Virus record (IMG/VR): IMGVR_UViG_3300001815_000002
Coordinates: 1-38,477 of that record
Length of the DNA: 38,477 nt
Origin: a virus
Reading direction: 5' to 3' (one strand)
Shown piece after piece: positions 27,415-37,526 of the stretch; the stretch's first letter is position 1; every line of letters begins with the position of its first letter. The notes under the pieces are model-generated. The model was not told the DNA's origin. It saw only the letters and a list, made by a program, of their open reading frames with translations, and searched no databases. Both the position numbers and the translations under genes were made by a program.

Positions 27415-30400
27415 TTACTCCTTAATTCCAAGGCGATCTTTTTCCTGTTGTTCAACAGCGTCGAATAACCAGCGGATGTATGCTAGGTTTTGATAAGGCG
27501 CAAGCCTACGGAGCGCTTCTACGTCCCCCGCATTTGGTTCGTCCTTAAAGAAGTAACGACCAGACCGCATGATATCTTCCGCAAGGCCAGCAGATGGGCC
27601 AAGTAGAGTCCCCCACATACCTTGCTTAGCCCAGCGGAAGTTACCTTCTCCCTTGTACACACCCATGTTATGGGCCACACCAGTACCAATAGTAACAAGT
27701 TCTGAGCCAAAACCGATCACGCCACTGTATTCAATGCCACGCATCAGGAGTTCAGCTTCAGACATATCCTGATCGTCATAACCAGCGAGGCGGCGCTTAA
27801 TGCTCCAAGTCATGGCACCAAGGGCGATCGCAGCCAGCATCCCTTGATAAATCATCGCATCCTGATTCTGCAACCCGCTGATGAACTGTTTGTTGGTGGC
27901 AGCGAAGGCGAACGATTTGAACTGCAGTAGGACTTTACCGGCTTCGGTTGACATCCAGAGGGGCTTGTCCATAATGCCGGGAGTAATGATAGTCCCGTCA
28001 ACCTCCCGCATAAGGGTGGCCTCGAACAAGTCTGCAGCTTCAAGGTCGGTCCACTTGTCTGAATGACCAACCCTCAAGTCGCCCCCAACTTTCTCACCAA
28101 ACTCGTCGTATTGGGCCTTGATGCGACGAGCCATATCATCTGAAATCCCGGCCTGCCTGAGTTTTTTAGCGAACTTGACCGGTTGGTTGATATGAGCAAT
28201 AAGTCCATCCTGAGACATCAGGAAGGTCATCATCTTAGCGTTCGCGTTCCAAGGGGACATCAGAGACAGATGGCCGAAGCTCAGCGCCCCGCCCGTGGAG
28301 CCAGTTACCCCCTTTTCCAGCTTATACTCCGCACGATCAAGGAAGCTGTTTTTCCCAAGGTTGGGTAGATAATCGACCTCAGTCATGGCAACCAGCCGCT
28401 GGTGCAGGACCATATCCTGGGCAATGCCCATCCGGCGAGCGTCTTGGTAAAGCATCTTTCTAACAGTGTCGTCAGCGAACACCATATGTTTGATTGCTTT
28501 AGCGTACGTCGAAAAGTGGTGATGGTAAAGAGGGCGCGCAAGATCCGGGAACGCCGATAGGGTCATACCTCCCAGTTTGGTGAGGACATTCAAGTTTCTT
28601 GCGGCTTTGCTCAGCCGGATCATTCCGGCAGTCCTGTTTTCTGGCAGAGCGTATCGATTCAACAGCCGGGAGTGTAGCGCTTTAAGAACCGCGATATCAT
28701 CGTTCTTCCGGCGGGTAAGTTTGGAAGCTTGAGTCGGGTTCTGTTTACTAGCCTCCGTGATGATCTCGTCCCATTCATCCTCGACTTCTCTCAGAAAGTC
28801 GTCGATTTCCGTGCCACCGAACATTCTGGTAAGCTCAATCTCCGTTGCCATGTTGTGACTCCAAGCACGGAGAACAACATCTGGGTCCGAAATCAGCCAC
28901 GGTTCCAAAACTTCATCAGGGATAGGAACCTTCCGGCCTTTGAGCGCCGAAGCGGTAAACACAGCATGATTCGCCAAGGCATGATGGGTGTCAAACTCGT
29001 GGGTGATCTTCCGGGCGATTTCCTCCGCCGCGAGTTTCGCATCAAGAGGGTCAAGATCCGGCATTTCTTTCTGCAGCCAATTGGTGAGGTCTGCCTTGAA
29101 TTTGGCTCTATTGGCATTGATCTTGTCGAAGTTGTACATCCGGGGGAAGTAGCCCTTGGCGAACTTGGCTACGTCTTCGTCGGATAGGTAAACCCCGACC
29201 TCTTTTGCCTTCATCCGAACAGGGTCCATAATCCCACGCCGGATCTTACGCGCGGCTTCTTGAACTTCGGCAATCGGGTGCTCGTCACCCCGGCGCATGG
29301 CCTTGGCAACTTCTTCGTTAAAAGCACCCCGACTCATGCGGCCTGACCCCGGACCCATACGGCGGCGGTAGGCGTTAAATGCCCCGCGCATATCGATTAT
29401 GCTCTGGGCAAGATATCCATCGTACATCTTAACCGCAGTTTCCACCGCCTGGCGACTGGTACCCTTGACCGATTGCTCACCAAGGAGTGCTCCGAGTTTC
29501 CGCGCGTTCTCGGAAGGAGAAGTCAGGACCCGAAGGGGAGTAAGCTTGGCCATGGTCCGGGAAACTACGCCCGTGATCTGGTCGACACCGGGAACGTCTT
29601 TGAGGGAGGATATGATTGTGTTCCCTCGCTCCATCGCGCCTTTCATATTCTTGATCGCAGCTTGGTTTACCCGGTCTTCGTATGCGCCACGGGTTTCACC
29701 TTCCAGACGCTGAATTTTCTTATGGGCTTTCTCGTGCTGGGCCACGAATTCCACGAACTCTTCGAACGTAGCAAACTGATTCTCGGGAAGGGGACTGGCC
29801 TTACTGATGCCATTTACCCCAAGGTTGTCCGAAAGCTCACGGGGGTTGGTCCAAGCTTTTTCATCCCACGCCTTTTGCCAAACATGAGGGTCGCGAGAAA
29901 GTTTAATGCGACCGGTTTTCCGATCCAACTGACCAGTAATCTTAACTCCGGGGTCCCTCTGAGAAGATAGACCGGGTACTGCCTCAATCTTTTCTCCGAG
30001 TTTCTTGGATAGGGCTTCAAAAAACTTAGGATCAGAAATCACGGCACTTTCCGGCATCACCGGGCCGACAAACTCCATTTCAGCCTTAAGCTTGGCTTTA
30101 ATTTCTTTGAGTTCGCCCCCGGTGAATGCGTTCTTTCGGGCTGCCCCGGTCAGGACACCACCGATCATGGCCCCGGCCATAATGTTGAAAATCGATTCTC
30201 CGGTGGTACGGGTCATATCAAGATCGCCGGTATGATAAACACCCTCAGTCAGGGCCTCACCAATGGCGGCATCAGCAAAGGATTTCGCATAACGCATCCT
30301 CTGCCCTATTTGGAGATAGGGCATCATGTAAAGCGGATTCATAACCCCGCCCGCAATCGCGGAAGCTACACCCATGGCCCCGGATTCCTCAGAAACCCGC

Positions 30401-30750
30401 TGCAGGTACCGGTCCCGGTCGTATTGAGACTTGATAAAATCTTCATGGCGACGGGATTTAGAGTCTATGAATAGATCTTTGGGATAACCGGCCAATCTTT
30501 CGGGGTTATCATATGGGTTGTAATTGGGGTCTGGGTCTTCCAAATGCAGGCCAGCGCCAATGTAGTCCGCAGCCTTGCGGGTCCCGGATACTATGGGGTT
30601 ATATTTAAACTGCCCAGATAGGAATACCTCCCCAAGGGAGAACTGCATATCTGGATCTTTCTGTTGCAGGTCCTCAGGGCTGAAGTTCTGGGGAGGAACA
30701 GCTGCTCCCATTCCACCCGGTGTAGTTAGTGCTTTATCAGTAAACTTCAT
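27415..30750 (-). CDS. Large internal virion (ejection) protein, 1111 aa
   Basis: The longest gene; last of three internal-protein genes, in the position of T7 gp16. It has an N-terminal hydrophobic region (ASAIAGGVMNPLYMMPYLQIG, about 130-150; MAGAMIGGVLTG, about 191-202) and another near the C-terminus (MLAAIALGAMTW), useful for crossing membranes during DNA ejection. Residues 339-343 are HEKAH, an HExxH zinc-protease motif, followed by E351/E358. It could be a cell-wall or protein-cleaving ejection factor. It overlaps the next gene upstream by 4 bases and lies 4 bases before the HNH gene. Confidence 0.85.
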   Translation of the reverse strand: MKFTDKALTTPGGMGAAVPPQNFSPEDLQQKDPDMQFSLGEVFLSGQFKYNPIVSGTRKAADYIGAGLHLEDPDPNYNPYDNPERLAGYPKDLFIDSKSRRHEDFIKSQYDRDRYLQRVSEESGAMGVASAIAGGVMNPLYMMPYLQIGQRMRYAKSFADAAIGEALTEGVYHTGDLDMTRTTGESIFNIMAGAMIGGVLTGAARKNAFTGGELKEIKAKLKAEMEFVGPVMPESAVISDPKFFEALSKKLGEKIEAVPGLSSQRDPGVKITGQLDRKTGRIKLSRDPHVWQKAWDEKAWTNPRELSDNLGVNGISKASPLPENQFATFEEFVEFVAQHEKAHKKIQRLEGETRGAYEDRVNQAAIKNMKGAMERGNTIISSLKDVPGVDQITGVVSRTMAKLTPLRVLTSPSENARKLGALLGEQSVKGTSRQAVETAVKMYDGYLAQSIIDMRGAFNAYRRRMGPGSGRMSRGAFNEEVAKAMRRGDEHPIAEVQEAARKIRRGIMDPVRMKAKEVGVYLSDEDVAKFAKGYFPRMYNFDKINANRAKFKADLTNWLQKEMPDLDPLDAKLAAEEIARKITHEFDTHHALANHAVFTASALKGRKVPIPDEVLEPWLISDPDVVLRAWSHNMATEIELTRMFGGTEIDDFLREVEDEWDEIITEASKQNPTQASKLTRRKNDDIAVLKALHSRLLNRYALPENRTAGMIRLSKAARNLNVLTKLGGMTLSAFPDLARPLYHHHFSTYAKAIKHMVFADDTVRKMLYQDARRMGIAQDMVLHQRLVAMTEVDYLPNLGKNSFLDRAEYKLEKGVTGSTGGALSFGHLSLMSPWNANAKMMTFLMSQDGLIAHINQPVKFAKKLRQAGISDDMARRIKAQYDEFGEKVGGDLRVGHSDKWTDLEAADLFEATLMREVDGTIITPGIMDKPLWMSTEAGKVLLQFKSFAFAATNKQFISGLQNQDAMIYQGMLAAIALGAMTWSIKRRLAGYDDQDMSEAELLMRGIEYSGVIGFGSELVTIGTGVAHNMGVYKGEGNFRWAKQGMWGTLLGPSAGLAEDIMRSGRYFFKDEPNAGDVEALRRLAPYQNLAYIRWLFDAVEQQEKDRLGIKE

Positions 30751-33038
30751 TGTGAATCCAAATCTTCAAGAATGGCGCTCTCAGCAGCAATTTCGCGGCT
30801 ACGTTCCCCAACGACACGAAGCCTGGATTGCTCGATCTTTTGCTCTTTGGCGGCTTGTTTCTTAGCTCGGGCCATATTACTTTCCCAAGAAGCCTTCTCA
30901 AAGCCCATTTGCTGGCGCTCAGCGAGAGTACGAGGCATGTTTTCGTTGCTATACTTATCAAGTGCTTCTTGGCGGGCCACGGGATCATAGCCAAGGGTGC
31001 GGAGGTTGTTGGCCCTCTGCAAATCTCTACTCGCCGCTTCTTGGAGGATTTGTTTCTTGTTCGGACGGTATCGCAGGACATTTCCTTCGTCGTCCATCAT
31101 CATATTTACCATACCGTTCTCGTCCTCGTGAAAGACGACATAGGACGGCTGGCCCTCGGACAAAGTAATCATATCCGGGTACATTTGGTACTCGCCGGTT
31201 TCACTATAGTCCTCAGGGTCGATAGAGTCTTTGACATACTTCTTGAAATCGTACTGAAGGTCTTCGGTATCAAGACCATAAATAAACTCGGGGGCCATTC
31301 TCATTCGCTGAGCACGACCGTTTACCCCGGACACAGTGTGATTTGCGGCCCAAGTTTCGAATGCGACCTCCAAAGCGACGTCTTCTTCCGCCCCGTTGAG
31401 CATGTAGTGGCGCACCAACTGGTTGTAGTCTTGCTGGTCTTGGAATCCAATTTCAGCGAACGATTCTTCCATGAATTGACGAAGAACGGCTGAAGCAATG
31501 GGTATTTTTTCATACCAAGCCTTAACCCTATTCTTCAACTCAGTCTTGAGGACATCATGCTGGCTGTCCTCAATGTTCTGGAATTCTTTTTCCCGTTGCA
31601 AAATAGCGTCTTCGGTCATTACGCTATAGCGGGCGTGGATATCCCGGACAGCATCTTCCATATTTGCCCCGGCGCGGGAAGCAAGGAAGACTTCCTTGGC
31701 GATCAACCGGTCCTTGTCGCTCAGGTCATTGAGTAGGTTAGGGTGGCCTGAGGTAGCATATTGATTGTAAATAGCCCCATAAAGCTGGATATCCTCCAAG
31801 GAAATGTTAGGTTGGGCCAGATCTCTGATCATTTCCTTATGGACATCAGGCATAACACCCACCCCAACCCCGGCGTCAGCAATCTGGGCGTGGGCTTGGT
31901 TTATAACAGTTGGGTCGCCAGTGGACTCAGCGGTTTCAAGAACCGCACCTACCACTTTATTAATTTCGTCGATTTGCTTACTGTCGGTCTGGTCAATGGT
32001 CCCGTAGTCCTTGGAGAAGAATGCTGGGGCCACCCAAGCCATATCCTGAGCGTCTTTAAACAGCTTGGTCAAGGAACCCAGTTCCTCAGCAAACCAACCC
32101 TTCCCCTTATAGTCATACATGTTATTATCGAGGAGCAGCTGCTCCAGTTGGTTCAGAGCTTCGAAAGCCCTCGGGTCTTCAAGAGATTTAAGGACCTCAT
32201 ACTGCTTTTGCATGTTCTCGAATTCCATGAACCGCTTTGTGTTTGAAGCAGCCGCAATTCGAGATTGCTCAGCCCGAAGCATATTTACATAGGAGGTGCG
32301 CTCTACGGTTTCCAATTGACCTGCGTATTGGTCGTTTTTGAGGGACTCAATAACATCTTCCATCGCCTGGGGGTCGCCGGACAGGTAAGCCTCATTGACG
32401 ACCGCCACTTCCTCAGCCTTGTTGACGTCCTGCACCAGTTGTAGGCGTTTCTCGGGGTCCGGGTGACCGGCTGCGAGACTCCGAGCTAAGTTGTAGTCCT
32501 GCAACTGGACGGCATCATCAATTGCTTCTTCCTGACGGGCGATTTCGCGCAGGAATCGCTGCTCTCGGCGGGAGGCGTCTAGTTTATCATAGTACTCCTG
32601 AGCCTTTTGGCGACGAGCATTGATCCAGCGCTGACGATTACCGGAGCCGCTGAGTTGAGAACCGAATTCCTCCGTTAGTTCGTCATATTGCTTCTTCGTG
32701 TATTCGGGCAGGATTTCCCAAATGGGAATCTCCTCCCGATCCTCCCCCTTGGCATCAGTGATCATACTCTCGTCTTCAACACCAAGCTCTCGGGCCTGAT
32801 CAGCCGAGATAAACTCACCGAGTTCGTTCAGTTCGTTCATCTTCTTGGAGAAGGCGAGCGACATCTCAGTGCTGGCGCGATCTTTCTCAAGTTCTTTGAA
32901 ATAGGTAGTAGCAGCCCGTCCGGCCTGGGCAATAGATTCCATGCCGTACTGGATCTGTCGGCCCTCCTGTGCCGCCAAGGAAGGACTTTCTGATCTAAGA
33001 GCGGGGGTTCCGCCGAGGTCGGGCCTTACGAGTTTCAT
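30747..33038 (-). CDS. Internal virion protein, coiled-coil rich, 763 aa
   Basis: In the position of T7 gp15. Mostly acidic alpha-helix with repeated coiled-coil blocks (REQRFLREIARQEEAIDDAV, ERTSYVNMLRAEQSRIAAAS, LARAKKQAAKEQKIEQSRLR at the end). No enzyme motif was recognised. It probably builds part of the internal core and trans-envelope channel. It overlaps the smaller internal protein gene upstream (44 bases) and the large ejection protein downstream (ATGA). Confidence 0.82.
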   Translation of the reverse strand: MKLVRPDLGGTPALRSESPSLAAQEGRQIQYGMESIAQAGRAATTYFKELEKDRASTEMSLAFSKKMNELNELGEFISADQARELGVEDESMITDAKGEDREEIPIWEILPEYTKKQYDELTEEFGSQLSGSGNRQRWINARRQKAQEYYDKLDASRREQRFLREIARQEEAIDDAVQLQDYNLARSLAAGHPDPEKRLQLVQDVNKAEEVAVVNEAYLSGDPQAMEDVIESLKNDQYAGQLETVERTSYVNMLRAEQSRIAAASNTKRFMEFENMQKQYEVLKSLEDPRAFEALNQLEQLLLDNNMYDYKGKGWFAEELGSLTKLFKDAQDMAWVAPAFFSKDYGTIDQTDSKQIDEINKVVGAVLETAESTGDPTVINQAHAQIADAGVGVGVMPDVHKEMIRDLAQPNISLEDIQLYGAIYNQYATSGHPNLLNDLSDKDRLIAKEVFLASRAGANMEDAVRDIHARYSVMTEDAILQREKEFQNIEDSQHDVLKTELKNRVKAWYEKIPIASAVLRQFMEESFAEIGFQDQQDYNQLVRHYMLNGAEEDVALEVAFETWAANHTVSGVNGRAQRMRMAPEFIYGLDTEDLQYDFKKYVKDSIDPEDYSETGEYQMYPDMITLSEGQPSYVVFHEDENGMVNMMMDDEGNVLRYRPNKKQILQEAASRDLQRANNLRTLGYDPVARQEALDKYSNENMPRTLAERQQMGFEKASWESNMARAKKQAAKEQKIEQSRLRVVGERSREIAAESAILEDLDSQ

Positions 33039-33459
33039 GTGCCTGCCTATCGTAGTTGATCAGAGTATTTGCGATGCTGCCGATCCCGGAAGCTATGGTA
33101 CCAAACGCAGAACCTTGGCCCGGTGCCCCCTTACGGATAGCTTCTCGTTCTAGTTTGGCGGAGCCACGGCGATAGTTAAGATCGGCTGCAAAATCCGACT
33201 GCACCTGATTCAGGAACCGGGCCGTAGAGCCACCCTTCTGGACACGGACACCAGAGGCATAAGCCATAGCCCGGTTTTCGCCCATAACTACTTGTTGTTG
33301 TTGCCGGAGCTTGCGAATTTCTTCCATCCGCTGGATATAGGTAAGCTCTGCTTGTTTCTTGGCAGCTTTTTTAGCTTTGTTTTGGCCAGACAAACCTCCG
33401 GCCATACCAAGGATGCTGGAACCAATAGATACACCAGCTGCAATGGTTGCTAGGGCCAT
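32995..33459 (-). CDS. Small internal virion protein, gp14-like, 154 aa
   Basis: The N-terminus has a Gly/Ala-rich hydrophobic segment (LATIAAGVSIGSSILGMAGG) followed by a long basic coiled coil (KAKKAAKKQAELTYIQRMEE, RQQQQVVMGENRAMAYASGV). This matches gp14-type ejection proteins: a membrane-inserting hairpin plus helix. It overlaps the tail tube gene by 1 base and the 763-aa gene by 44 bases. Confidence 0.78.
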   Translation of the reverse strand: MALATIAAGVSIGSSILGMAGGLSGQNKAKKAAKKQAELTYIQRMEEIRKLRQQQQVVMGENRAMAYASGVRVQKGGSTARFLNQVQSDFAADLNYRRGSAKLEREAIRKGAPGQGSAFGTIASGIGSIANTLINYDRQAHETRKARPRRNPRS

Positions 33460-34070
33460 CAGATTCTCCTCCTACTGACCAATTTCCCCGGTTTTTCCTT
33501 GGCGGGGGAAATGATCTCATTTCTACCCTGAATCCCGTCACCAGAAACAGCATCCCGGAGCTTCATTTCATAAAGTTGCCAGAGGTCCGCTTGCAACTGC
33601 CTATTCTCTGTAAACGGGATCGCCATTTCTGCCGCCATTCTACCACAGAGAGCCTGCACGAACAAGTTACTGAATTTTGATGTATCAATGATCCGTTTGA
33701 TTCCCCAAAGGTAGACCGTCTCGCAGTCCGAGAGAATCCACTCGCCTTCACGCTCCCATTTGGCGACGATTTTTCCTTCCGAATCTTCAAAGACCCGGTA
33801 AACCGCGAGCCACTCTTCCGGGATCCGGTGTTTATACCAGTTGTTCCAGTCGTCTTTATCACCACTGGTGCTAATATCTCTTCCCTTGGCAAAGTTCCAA
33901 ACAGCGGCCTCCAACACAGCATCGCGGAGAAAGTCGTAATTGTTCTTGCACCACTCGGCTGAGGGATGAGGATCATCCAAAGAACTTATTGGATTTTGAC
34001 CAACATAACCGAGCGCCTGATTGCAGATGCTCACTTCGCTGATCATTGACTGTGCGGTTTGAGTTGCCAT
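33459..34070 (-). CDS. Tail tube protein, T7 gp11-like
   Basis: A 203-residue protein starting MATQTAQSMISEVSICNQAL. The ICNQALGYVGQNPISSLDD and W-N-F-A-K-G-R-D segments are typical of tail tube protein A of T7-like and related phages. It forms the upper tail ring that connects portal and nozzle. Unlike T7, it is separated here from the gp12-like gene by the fibre genes. The C-terminal tail is basic (KEKPGKLVSRRRI). Confidence 0.85.
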   Translation of the reverse strand: MATQTAQSMISEVSICNQALGYVGQNPISSLDDPHPSAEWCKNNYDFLRDAVLEAAVWNFAKGRDISTSGDKDDWNNWYKHRIPEEWLAVYRVFEDSEGKIVAKWEREGEWILSDCETVYLWGIKRIIDTSKFSNLFVQALCGRMAAEMAIPFTENRQLQADLWQLYEMKLRDAVSGDGIQGRNEIISPAKEKPGKLVSRRRI

Positions 34071-34072
34071 GG

Positions 34073-36865
34073 CTACGTCACCGTGTTCTTTCTAAAGGAT
34101 TCTACCAACGCGTCGATGTCGAAGGTCTGGATAGAGTTATATCCGGTCAGCCCGGCCATCGTCACAATACTGATACCCATGCCGAGGAAATACTGGCTGC
34201 GGTAGATGGACGGTGAGCCTGCTTCAGTCAAAATTTCCAACCCGTTGAACGGCTCTTCTGAGGGGTTCCACGAATACGGCATCTCTTCAGTTGGCGAAGT
34301 GCCGGACTGCTCAAACAGCGTTAGGTCTGCATCGAGCGGGTCTTCCGGCTCCGGGGCTCGGAAAATTCGGACATCATATTCCCATGGGATGTAGAGATTT
34401 GAAGAAATGCTATACGCGGTCCCAAAGGTGATCGAGGCGTTGATCAACTTGATCTTGTCGTCGCGGTACGGGCTTGTGCCCGGCAGACCCATGTTCAGCA
34501 GGAACAATTCGTTGGGGCTTCGCGTTGGGAAAAACAGGTACAGGTGGTGTTCAATGCCTTCTGCGGTAGATACAGCACGCACTTCGAGTCGGGGCGCGAA
34601 CCGGGTAATCCTGTCCGTGATAGGATTGTCAAGCAGCACGCGCACCTGCGTTCCGACCCGCATGAACTCACCAGTTGAACCGGCATCGAGTGAAGACCCG
34701 ATGTATGCCAATGAAAGCTGGTGATTTCCTTCAAGCGACGACTTAGGCCAGAGCGAATACACCGACCCCGGCTGATCACTGTTGAAGCGAATGATCCGGG
34801 TGATCTCCCCCTCACAGGGGTCATACTGCAAGCCGTCAGGAACCGGCACCGACCCCACGATTGCGTTAAATGCGTTGGTAGGCCATGCGTAGTTAGTTAC
34901 GGCCCCGTTATCAAACCGGCGCACGAGGAACGGGTTGGGGTCTGCCACCGGACCGAACGGTGCTTCGTGATCCTCGAACAGTGCGTCGATGCTGTAAATC
35001 CTGAGCCAGTAGTCGGCATTGGACGTTAACTCTTCCTCAAGCGCGTTACAGACATACTGGTTTTCCGGTTCGATCACTTCTTCGTCGGTGCCGTCAACTA
35101 CGGCCAGCGCGGAATCCTCACCGCACTCATTGGATACGACAACCTTTACGTCCCTTGGCTGGTTGATCTTGATGCTGAACGTCGTCCCGGTTTCACCGAC
35201 CTGCTCAACGTCGTCAACGAACCACGCGTAGGTAAACGGGGGCGTACCAGCAATCACGTTAGCCGTAAACGTCACGGTGGAGTTTGCCGGTGCTGTCGTC
35301 GGCACGTTAGGCGACACCACAAGCTCGCCTTCGGTTTCGCCGGGAGGAAGCTCGGTGATCTCGAACGTCAGGTTGACGACTGGCACGATGCACTCAAGGC
35401 ACTCGCAGATGTGGCCTTCAATCTCCTGACAGATCATCATGTATTTATCGACCTGATACTCGAACGCGTTCCAGTCAGGCTCTTCGCTAGTCGTAAACGA
35501 TATGTCCTTGGTGATTGGTGTCTTGCGCTCGATGGACAGGTACTCGCCTTCCTTGAGCGGACGGCTGAGAATCACGGTGCCGTTCTTGTAGAAAGGCTCG
35601 CGGTAGCGGCCAAGGCGCAGCGTGTAGGTGATCGGCTCAATATCGTCTACACCGTCGTCGGTTGTGGCGACTGTCATACCTGCATCAGCAGAAGTCGTGC
35701 TGCCGACATCGTTTGACACGATCACGTAAACGTCTTCGCCATCGTCGTCAGGTGAGAGCTCGCGATTGTAGGTAGACGCCGTAGCGAACTGGATCAGGCC
35801 GCCCTGGTCATACCACTGGTAAGTAACCGTGCCAGCGCCAGCAGGCGAATCAAGATCGGTGACGGCAAACTGCACCACGTCCCCGGCGTTGCCGCTTACC
35901 GGTGCAGGATCGGTAAAGCGTGGCGGATACAGAGGAGTAATATCAAGCGCCTGCTCCGTTTCAACGGCGGTCTTGACGACATCCAATCGCGTCATCGGCA
36001 GGGCGGTTTCAGTTTCCGACGCCTGTTCTACCGGAACACCAACGATAATCTGCGGGGTGATCGACAGTGCGGTTTCCGTTTCTGTTGCCAAGGCTATTTC
36101 AGCACCGACAGTCGGTGCCGCAGATTTATACGGGTGCCCACCCGGCAGGTCAGCCTCGATACCCCACTTGTGGGCCAAGTATCCTTCGATGGTTTCGCGT
36201 TCGTCCTCAGTCGCCTCTTTCGACAGAACAATAATCTCGAACACGTCCCCAATAAGATCGCTGCCAAAGGTTATATCAGCCCAGCGACCGACCACAAAAG
36301 GCAATAATGATATGTTCGGGGTAGAGCTAGAGTGTCCAGAGGTGCCATCTACAGTTCCGTTCTTCCACGCGCCTGAGCTTGTGTTTATTGGACCAGGAGA
36401 CTTTGTGTAAGCAAGAATTTTCGCAGAAGAAACAGACAGGGTATTAATGTTGTAATTTCGAGCACCAGCAAACGCCCATGCCACAAGGCTGTTGTCATCA
36501 TAGAGACCAGCCGCAGTAGCCGCTGCTCCGGTGAAACCCCAGCCGAGAACAGACCCTGCCCCTGCCGTCGCCCCTTTCTTATAGGCCACAAATATAGAAA
36601 ACGCTGCGTCACCACTGACCGGGAAGTTGCCCGAAGTAGCCAGCCGGTCAGACGAAAACGAAATCGCATCCTTTCCATTCTGTGCCGCAGCAGACAGCGC
36701 AGGCTGTAACGACACTGTGGCTTGAGATACATGGTGATTATTTCCACTTTTGTCGTCCCATTGCGATACGCTGCCGCCGCTTTCCGTAATGGTTGATGCG
36801 TCGTCAGCGTCCAGCCACAGGGCCAGAATATCGCTACTGATATTTGCGGGAGTCCAGTCAGCCAT
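34073..36865 (-). CDS. Tail fibre / receptor-binding protein with lectin and Ig-like domains, 930 aa
   Basis: A multi-domain host-binding protein. Residues 1-235 form a ConA/LamG-like lectin (WDDKSGNNHHVSQA... EGYLAHKWGIEADLPGGHPY). Residues 250-310 carry a Thr/Glu-rich repeat (ATETETALSITP type). Residues 315-400 are Ig-like (VTYQWYDQGG). Residues 405-500 resemble the second half of the T7 gp17 N-terminal adaptor (EYLSIERKTPITKDISFTTS). Residues 510-590 are again Ig-like (PFTYAWFVDD). Residues 600-930 form a unique C-terminus of unknown fold. It sits next to the gp11-like gene. It likely projects from the tail and binds sugars. Confidence 0.82.
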   Translation of the reverse strand: MADWTPANISSDILALWLDADDASTITESGGSVSQWDDKSGNNHHVSQATVSLQPALSAAAQNGKDAISFSSDRLATSGNFPVSGDAAFSIFVAYKKGATAGAGSVLGWGFTGAAATAAGLYDDNSLVAWAFAGARNYNINTLSVSSAKILAYTKSPGPINTSSGAWKNGTVDGTSGHSSSTPNISLLPFVVGRWADITFGSDLIGDVFEIIVLSKEATEDERETIEGYLAHKWGIEADLPGGHPYKSAAPTVGAEIALATETETALSITPQIIVGVPVEQASETETALPMTRLDVVKTAVETEQALDITPLYPPRFTDPAPVSGNAGDVVQFAVTDLDSPAGAGTVTYQWYDQGGLIQFATASTYNRELSPDDDGEDVYVIVSNDVGSTTSADAGMTVATTDDGVDDIEPITYTLRLGRYREPFYKNGTVILSRPLKEGEYLSIERKTPITKDISFTTSEEPDWNAFEYQVDKYMMICQEIEGHICECLECIVPVVNLTFEITELPPGETEGELVVSPNVPTTAPANSTVTFTANVIAGTPPFTYAWFVDDVEQVGETGTTFSIKINQPRDVKVVVSNECGEDSALAVVDGTDEEVIEPENQYVCNALEEELTSNADYWLRIYSIDALFEDHEAPFGPVADPNPFLVRRFDNGAVTNYAWPTNAFNAIVGSVPVPDGLQYDPCEGEITRIIRFNSDQPGSVYSLWPKSSLEGNHQLSLAYIGSSLDAGSTGEFMRVGTQVRVLLDNPITDRITRFAPRLEVRAVSTAEGIEHHLYLFFPTRSPNELFLLNMGLPGTSPYRDDKIKLINASITFGTAYSISSNLYIPWEYDVRIFRAPEPEDPLDADLTLFEQSGTSPTEEMPYSWNPSEEPFNGLEILTEAGSPSIYRSQYFLGMGISIVTMAGLTGYNSIQTFDIDALVESFRKNTVT

Positions 36866-36876
36866 TATTCGGCCCC

Positions 36877-37353
36877 TTAGCTAGCCCGATGGAACCCGGC
36901 AGTGTTCACCTGCGCCACCAGATCGTTGCCGTCCGTCGTTTCAACGAAGTCGTGGTGGGTCAGCGGAATCAAGTTAGCGTCCGTCCCGCCAGTAGTATCG
37001 CTGTCGTAACACACGATCAGCTTTGCCGTGGTATTGTTCGACGCACCCCCGGCTGAAGTCCACGTCTGATCGGGAATATCCGAATCCACCCGGTTGTCCG
37101 TATCGTCTACGGTCGGAGCGGACAGGTCAGCATCCGTCAGCGTCTTCCGGGCGTAGTTGGTGAAGTCCGCCTCGGTGTTGCCGCCAGCGGTGAGCAGCGC
37201 GTCGAGGTCGTCATAGTCCTCAAGAGTCGCGTCCGCTTCTGCGGCCTTGAGCAGCACCACTACTAGGGCAGAGTTAGCCGGGTCGTTGTTTACAACGCGG
37301 CGAACACGTTCGGCCACGCTGCCCTTTGCAATGTTGAATACACCATCAGCCAT
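36877..37353 (-). CDS. Tail-fibre-region structural protein, 158 aa
   Basis: A protein with the pattern NTEADFTNYARKTLTDADLS and PDQTWTSAGG, ending in a G-F-H-R-A-S tail. Similar proteins with this pattern are common beside fibre genes in phages of proteobacteria and are assumed to be minor virion components. It is beta-rich and soluble. The start is ATG 37353. It lies between the small adaptor piece and the fibre gene. Confidence 0.72.
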   Translation of the reverse strand: MADGVFNIAKGSVAERVRRVVNNDPANSALVVVLLKAAEADATLEDYDDLDALLTAGGNTEADFTNYARKTLTDADLSAPTVDDTDNRVDSDIPDQTWTSAGGASNNTTAKLIVCYDSDTTGGTDANLIPLTHHDFVETTDGNDLVAQVNTAGFHRAS

Positions 37354-37355
37354 GG

Positions 37356-37526
37356 TCAGTTCTCCACGTAGATTGTTTCAGTTCGCGTCAGCAGGACGCG
37401 GGTTCCATCGTCACGAACTAGGTACACCTTCACTGCCGGGTCGCCAATGGACTCGAACGTGAAAGGGTACTCTACCTCGCTGTCCCGTTGCCGGATTTCC
37501 GGTTCGTAGCGGCTGTCAATCGTCAC
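37356..37526 (-). CDS. Small fibre-adaptor piece, 56 aa
   Basis: GTG at 37526 overlaps the TGA of the preceding gene (GTGA). It encodes TIDSRYEPEIRQRDSEVEYP followed by FTFESIGDPAVKVYLVRDDG. It resembles only the first half of the T7 gp17 N-terminal adaptor (F-x-I-P-F-E-Y-L... V-V-V-T-L-I-G). It is too short to be listed by usual length cut-offs, but the overlap and conserved pattern make it convincing. It probably attaches fibres to the tail or is a remnant of a split fibre gene. Confidence 0.68.
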   Translation of the reverse strand: MTIDSRYEPEIRQRDSEVEYPFTFESIGDPAVKVYLVRDDGTRVLLTRTETIYVEN

